From: Aralia elata | Taxonomy: Eukaryota; Streptophyta; Magnoliopsida; Apiales; Araliaceae | Assembly: GCA_034770075.1 (NCBI GenBank) | Contig: CM068383.1 | Location: forward strand, 47,759,222 to 47,823,221 | Direction of reading: 5' to 3' | DNA length: 64,000 nt | Shown: in pieces, positions 58,581 through 64,000 of the stretch | Position numbering within the stretch: the stretch's first letter is position 1 | How the letters are laid out: every line of letters begins with the position of its first letter | The notes under the pieces: model-generated | Told to the model about the DNA's origin: nothing | Databases searched by the model: none | The model's input: only the letters and a program-made list of their open reading frames with translations | Made by a program: the position numbers and the translations under genes

Positions 58581-58593
58581 GGCTCTGATACCA
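58581..58593 (-). promoter_or_regulatory. Primer-binding site of C
   Basis: Minus strand TGGTATCAGAGCC, 5 nt inside the LTR end, matching the 3' end of initiator-Met tRNA, the usual chromovirus primer. Confidence 0.85.
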
Positions 58594-58598
58594 ACCTA

Positions 58599-61391
58599 TG
58601 ACACCCCCAAATCTGGGTACTTTATTCCCACAAAATTTGGTGTTCACTGTCCAAATCATTCACATCTAACTACCCATAAATAAAGAAGTAACTGTAACTC
58701 ATAACTGAAATAGAAATACTCCCATTAAAGGGTTACAACATCTCAAACAAATAAATCCCATGTCATCTAACCTTAAATAAACATCAATGCGAAAACATAT
58801 ATGACATAAGTCTTTTACATAAACATCATTCAAATAAATTAAACAAGTCTTCATCACTTGTTCGCCTTGCCTTTTCCCTTACTAGTAGATGGTTCTCAAC
58901 TCTTTCAACTTTAGCTGGAATGTTATTATGCAAGAATGAGCAAACGATTGCCCAGCAAGTATAACAATAATAATAATAATAATAATATGCGAATAATCAA
59001 TGGATACGGAACAATGGAAAGCTTAACTTTTGCATCAAGATTAGAAACAAGAATCAAAAGAACATCTGAGGGTCACAAGACCACGAATTATGTCCTAGGT
59101 TATCAAGTATTTCTACTTTAAACCCTTAACAGTCGTAAGACTATATGGACCTTACTTCTCGTACTTAGGGGGATCAACCCTTTGTACCATGTATGTGCAC
59201 AACATCTAAATGCTAACGCGTAAAATAATTCCCTATAAAAGGGTTGTTCATCTCAGCTTGACATCAGCGTCTGTACCAAAGGAAGTTTGGTTTGGATTTA
59301 CTTCAATAACATTTCTAGAATTTAGAACGTTCATCAACTATGGACTAGTCGAATTAATAAGGGTTCGCTAGTCAATCAAGGCTCAATAATAAAATGTAAA
59401 TGGTAATCAAGAACCAAAGACTGAATCTCAAAAATATACAATTAAATAAACTCTGTATATCTGCAGTATGAATTAGAATATCTCATCTGAATTCATGAAC
59501 TTGAACGAATTAGGGTAAAGAACTTGTTCAATATAAAGTAGAGTTAAGGAACATACATTCAACGCAATAAGAGGATTAAAGATAGGAAACTTGAGTAAAA
59601 AGAGAAGTAGGGTTCAAGATCTTGCCTCGTATATGGATTATACGTTTACTATTCACGTTCCTCAATTAATCTTACATACCATTTCAAGTCACGATACCAA
59701 TTAATTATAACATAACTAGCATTATGAGTATATTCTCTTTTATCTTAACTTAACTCTAAGTCTGATTATATTAATTTCATTCACAACATTGACTCTTAAA
59801 CACATTATTAAACTTTTTAAGTAACGAGTTTAAAATGCAATCGACTTACTCATTAATCTCGTAAAAACATTATTGACTTGTTGTTAATATGTTTTAACAT
59901 CAAAATGTATGATTATTACATTTTCATATTTATTAGATTGGGTTATAATTACATTCTCTAGGCTTGAACACTTAAATAAAATCTTCTGGGTCAATCTGCT
60001 AACCGGCGCGACCATGCCGCTTTTGTTCCTGGCACCAGCGCAGCCGCGCTGTGCTTGAACTCTGGATCTGGTCTGCTTGTGGCACGGCCGCGCCACTTTT
60101 GTTCTTGACACTAGCGCGGCCGCGCTGGTGCGCAGACTCAGATACTAAAGTTCGCGAAGAACACAAAAAATGCCAAATTTGGCCAAAGCTTCGCTCAAAC
60201 AACAAATTTAATACTACCCACAGGTTTTGAACTTTACAAAAACATATAATAACAATCATAGTATGATTTTAATAACTTAAACAACCTAGACAACCAAATT
60301 TAAACCCATAAATTTCATGTTCTTACTAGTTTTGAAAGTTTTGTCAAATTTCCTGAAATCACCCATTACAAATTCGTTATAACACCAAATCAGTCCATTT
60401 AAGTTTCGTTCTTTTCGTTTTTACATGTATAAACATAATCCACTATCAATTTACCATTTAATATGCATTTAAAACATAAATTTTCATACAGTTAAGCCAT
60501 ATTCAAATAATATTCCTCTATAACTTTCAAAACTCCAATTAAACATAATTTTATGGATTAATTACTCTAAAACGATTTATAAACATCATATAATGATTCA
60601 TACATGCATATTAATGATTACAAACAACTTTTCAACAATTTAATCAGGAAACTCAATTAACAGAGAACTTGAAAATATACGTTCATGGAGAAACTTAAAA
60701 ACATAATTTAAAGCTTAAATTCAAGAATTTACCTTTGATATTAGTGATTTATATTGCTAGATGATGCGAATTCTTTCTCCAATTCTCAAATTTTTCTCAA
60801 AACTCTCTCTTTTTCTCTCTGTATTCTCTAATTTATCTTAGCAACTCAGCACTGATAATACGTATAAACAAAACAACTAACGAGTACATGGGTGTCAGTT
60901 AAGCACTTACTTGCTTTAACTGCTCCCATGATCTTAAGGCCACGTTTGGTTTGTCCCTATAAGCTCCTTTTTGGTTTATTTTAATTAACTAGTTTATTAT
61001 AAAGTTTATTGTCACACTTTAATTAATTAAATTATATTATTTAATTACAATTAAATAAAAGCCATTACTACATATTAAATCAAATCATCACATAATTAAA
61101 ATTCTCATATAATTAATTATGATAAGTCAATAAATCTCTAATTAATTATTAAATTAATTAGAACAACATCACAATTAATAAACAACTCATTTAATTTAAT
61201 TATCCCAATTAAATTCACACTTTGCACTATAAAATTATTTCACATTAATACAATCAATATAACACATTTAATTAAATTAATCTACAATAATTTCATCAAA
61301 TATTTATTTAACTCAATAAATACATCAATATAAATATTTATTTAATTCAATAAATATTTAAAGATCAAATATAAAATTCTCGTTCGTTACA
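58599..61391 (-). repeat. 5' LTR of C (2793 bp)
   Basis: Minus strand TGTAACGAACGAG...TTTGGGGGTGTCA. GA-rich leader at about 60830-60790 (AGAGAAAAAGAGAGAG), a GC-rich island at 60000-60140, and the conserved core block (59275-59150: GATGAACAACCCTTTTATAGGG, then TTGTGCACATACATGGTACAAAGGGTTGATCCCCC). No gene. Confidence 0.92.
60000..60140 (-). repeat. GC-rich palindromic island in C LTR
   Basis: Four GC words of the GCGCGGCCGCGC type separated by ~30-bp AT-richer spacers (GTTCTTGACACTAGCGCGGCC and similar). The 60108-60131 word is a near-perfect palindrome centred on a NotI site. Confidence 0.72.
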
Positions 61392-61435
61392 TATGCCTTC
61401 AATCTTCCAAACTAGGGTTTGAATTCAAATGTAGA
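61392..61435. other. 44-bp gap between C and G
   Basis: The only stretch not assigned to an element. TATGC next to C would be its target duplication, but the other copy is outside the window. Confidence 0.5.
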
Positions 61436-63091
61436 TGTGACACCCCCAAGTCTGGTTACTTCAATTCTACAGATCTGGTGCTCACTATCCATTTCATTCA
61501 TATCTAAGTACCCACAATAAAGAATAATAACAATAATAAACTTAATAAACAATACTCCCATTAAAGGATTACATCTCAAGTAAAATCTCAGGTCATCTAA
61601 CCTTTATTACATCATTTGCGGAATAAAACATAATAATAATAAATAAGTCTCGTTACATAAGCTTTATCAAATAAAAGTAAATTATTCTTCATTAATTGTT
61701 CATCTTGCCCTTGCCCTTGCTCGTGGATGGCTCATCAGACCTCTCAATCTTAGCTGCAATGTTTTATACAATGGTGAGCAAAACAATCACCCACCAGGGT
61801 AGCAATAACAATAATAACATAGAAATAATCAAAGAATAGATTTCAATTGAATAATATAGTCTTTCCTGAATTCAGTCAATGATAATCAAGAACTGACAGC
61901 TCAATAGAAAACTCGGCTTTTGAATCAAGATTAGAAAGCAAGATCAAAAGTACATCTGAGGGTCACAAGACCACGAACTATGTCCTAAGTTAGCAAGTAT
62001 CTCTACCGTAACCTTTAACAGTCTTATAGACTATATGGACTCATCCATCTCGTATTCCGGGGGATCAGCCCTTCGTACAATGTGTTGTGCACAAACATTT
62101 TAACATTATTGCATAGTATAATCCCCTATATTAGGGTTGTTCATCTCAGCTTTGACATTAGAGTCCGTACCAAAGGAAGTTTGGTTTGAAATAGCTTCAA
62201 TAGAAACTCTAGATTTTAGAACACTCGTCAACTATGGACTAGTCGAATCAATAAGGGTTCGCTAGCCACTAAAAAGTTTGATACAACAATATAAGAGTGT
62301 ACAATGATATTCATGATCAAGGATCGAACAACAATGATTCATAGTTGAATAAACGTTTTATATCGAGGTAATACCTCGTGCGTTAGCTAAACAATTACAA
62401 CTCACGATCTCCAATATCCTTTAATTAGCTAGATGATTAGAGAATCTTGATTATCCTTCTTCTTCCTTCTTTGATTTTCAGACTTTTGCTCTCAATTCAT
62501 AGAGAATTTCTTCTCTCTATTTCTGTCTTCCTCTCTGTTCTGTGTTTTCCTTTCTCCAGACTTTAACAAATAAACTGATAGGTGTTTTTTAACGTATTTT
62601 CTAATTAGCTTAGCCAGTTACAAAAACAAAAAGCCTTAGCAGTTATAAATACACAAGATCATAAGACCTTGTTTGGCTAGCTTTAATCTAGTCTCTTTTT
62701 AATTTATTTTTATAATTTCCTTATAATATGATACACTTGTCACACTTACATTTAATTAAACTTATTTTATTAATAAATCAAATTAAACCTTACTAATAAA
62801 ATTATAATTTCTATTTAACCAACCATAATTATAATTTCATTTAATAAATCATTAATCCTCTAATTAATTATTTAATTAAATTAGAATATTATCATTACAC
62901 CTGCGTAATAAAATACGCACTAATTATAAAATTATTTATCATCAATTTACTTAATATCATCAGACTTAAATAAATTATTCCACAACAATTTTCATCAAAC
63001 ATTTATTATTTATTCAATAAATAAACTAACTAAAATATTTATTTAATTCGATAAATATTTTTAATTATTTACAAAAATCACATTCGTTACA
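61436..63091 (-). repeat. 3' LTR of G (1656 bp, shortened)
   Basis: Minus strand TGTAACGAATGTG...GTGTCACA. About 1.1 kb shorter than F although both ends align. It keeps the GA-rich leader (about 62540-62480) and the core block (62160-62040) but lacks any GC-rich island, so the deletion spans the middle. Confidence 0.87.
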
Positions 63092-63190
63092 TTCTTCCCT
63101 CCTTAAAAGGATTCTGTCCCCAGAATCACAACACGATTAACTCATCTGTTACATTCTTCCCTCCTTAAAAAGATTTTGTTCCCAAAATCG
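63092..63190 (-). promoter_or_regulatory. Duplicated hairpin and polypurine tract of G
   Basis: Two modules as in C. The outer hairpin at 63189-63172 is GATTTTG/CAAAATC with loop GGAA; the inner at 63127-63110 is GATTCTG/CAGAATC with loop GGGA. Both stems are perfect. Each is followed by AAGGAGGGAAGAATGTAAC. Confidence 0.8.
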
Positions 63191-63201
63191 CTATACAAAG
63201 A

Positions 63202-63397
63202 TTAAGCAAATAAATAAGGATAGTTTTTCATCATCTTATCTTCAAGTACCCACGTAGCTTCTTCAATATTGTGGTTTCTCCATATTACCTTAACAGAAAG
63301 TATTACTTTATACACAAGAACTTGTTATTTCCTGTCAACTATCTGAGCAGAAAATTCTTCATAAGATAAATCTTTCTCGACTTGTAAGGGTTCATAC
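63202..63397 (-). pseudogene. Chromodomain fragment of G
   Basis: Minus strand YEPLQVEKDLSYEEFSAQIVDRK, stop TAA (about 63328), then VKVIWRNHNIEEATWVLEDKMMKNYPYLFA and the natural stop at 63204-63202. Homologous to C 9050-8847. Truncated by F2. Confidence 0.87.
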
Positions 63398-64000
63398 TGT
63401 AACGAATGCAATTTTTGTGATTGAATAAAAATATTTATTGAGTTATATAAATATTTTTATTAATTTATTGAGCTAAATAAATAATTTATTAAGTTTTTGT
63501 GAAATGGGTATATGTTAAGTTTAATAATGTTAAATGTTATTTGAATGTGATTTGTTATGATTATTCTAATTTAATTTAATAATTAAATTAGATGATGAAA
63601 AGGTTTATTTGAATAAATGATTTATTTGAATAAGAGAATTTATTTGGTATTATTGTTATTTGTTAAATGAAATTATTAATTTAGTTAGTAAGGTTTAATT
63701 GAATTTATTTAATAATAAGTTCAATTAAATTAGAAGTGTGACATTTTAAACTATATGTTATAATGGTTTATTAAAATAAATGAGAAAGTGTTTAATTCAG
63801 CTTTACCAAACAAGGCCTTATGACCTTTGTTTGGAAATAATGGGTTATTTTATTTGTGTTTTACCAAACAAGGCCTTAAGACTTTTAGTTAGAATAATGG
63901 ATTACTTTTAAATCAGTTTGCCAAACAAGCCTTATGGCTTTTTGAATTATGTAACTGATAGATTAATATCAGTATACGTTATTATTTGATTTAATTATCA
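63398..64000 (+). mobile_element. F2: LTR of the F family entering the window edge
   Basis: TGTAACGAATGCAATTTTTGTGATTGAATAAAAATATTTATTGAG aligns base for base with the start of F (27953) for the ~600 bp visible. Whether it is a solo LTR or a whole element cannot be seen. Confidence 0.85.

Larger units (their letters stand above)
8476..61391 (-). mobile_element. Element C: full-length Tekay-type chromovirus, backbone of the nest
   Basis: Minus-strand element read from right to left: 5' LTR (61391-58599), initiator-Met primer site, extra coiled-coil ORF, gag, protease, RT, RNase H, integrase, chromodomain, duplicated polypurine tract, and the first 260 bp of the 3' LTR, which is cut by B at 8476. 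It is split by E in gag, F between gag and protease, and D between RNase H and integrase; each of these three insertions has an exact 5-bp target duplication. Removing them joins C's frames in register. Stops in gag and pol make it defective. In the ~250 bp of LTR present at both ends I count four base differences. Confidence 0.93.
61436..63397 (-). mobile_element. Element G: 3' end of a minus-strand chromovirus
   Basis: 3' LTR (61436-63091), duplicated polypurine tract and the chromodomain end of pol, then broken at 63398 by F2. Same family as C and F by LTR ends and tract duplication. Confidence 0.87.

Noticed and set aside
60000..60140. CpG island of a host gene promoter
   Set aside because: Lies in the middle of an LTR and consists of a few repeated palindromic words with no gene nearby.

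Overview
The window is plant nuclear DNA, from a flowering plant and probably a eudicot; I cannot name the species. Almost every base belongs to nested Ty3/gypsy LTR retrotransposons. I found no host gene, tRNA, rRNA or CRISPR array. Two lineages are present: chromoviruses of the Tekay/Del type (integrase followed by a chromodomain, initiator-Met tRNA primer site, LTRs TGTAA...TCACA) and Tat/Ogre-type elements (LTRs TGTAGACACC...GTCGACA, primer site TGGCGACTC..., second RNase H, no chromodomain).

Layout. Element A (1-4088, +) is the end of a chromovirus with its 3' LTR, and it sits in the integrase of element B (4089-8475, +). B sits in the 3' LTR of element C, a minus-strand chromovirus that is the backbone of the window (8476-61391). 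C is split by Tat element D (10173-25844, TSD CCTTC), solo chromovirus LTR F (27953-30766, TSD GATCC) and Tat element E (31371-56848, TSD CATGG). E contains Tat element H (40027-54741, TSD ACTGT/GCTGT). To the right of C lies G, a minus-strand chromovirus end (61436-63397), broken at 63398 by F2, another LTR of the F/C/G family. Rejoining C across each insertion restores one reading register apart from scattered stops, which confirms the nesting. The two H LTRs are nearly identical, so H is the youngest insertion.

How the genes relate. H has an intact gag-protease frame and a complete RT-RNase H-aRNase H-integrase region with two one-base frameshifts, but it lost most of its antisense genes. 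D has a gutted gag and RT but keeps two antisense genes between pol and the 3' LTR: a three-exon plant-mobile-domain gene and a DUF7745-like gene. E is scrambled and non-coding but has intact ends, so it was presumably moved in trans. D, H and E all keep a small intron between protease and RT. The 3' noncoding ends of D, E and H hold modular tandem repeats.

Most notable signals: the two-gene antisense module; a compensatory-base-pair hairpin just before the polypurine tract in all chromoviruses here; a conserved U5 fold that displays a copy of the primer-binding site in all six Tat LTRs; palindrome clusters in Tat LTRs; an extra coiled-coil ORF upstream of gag in C; and 70-bp minisatellites of exactly 11 units in both D and E.
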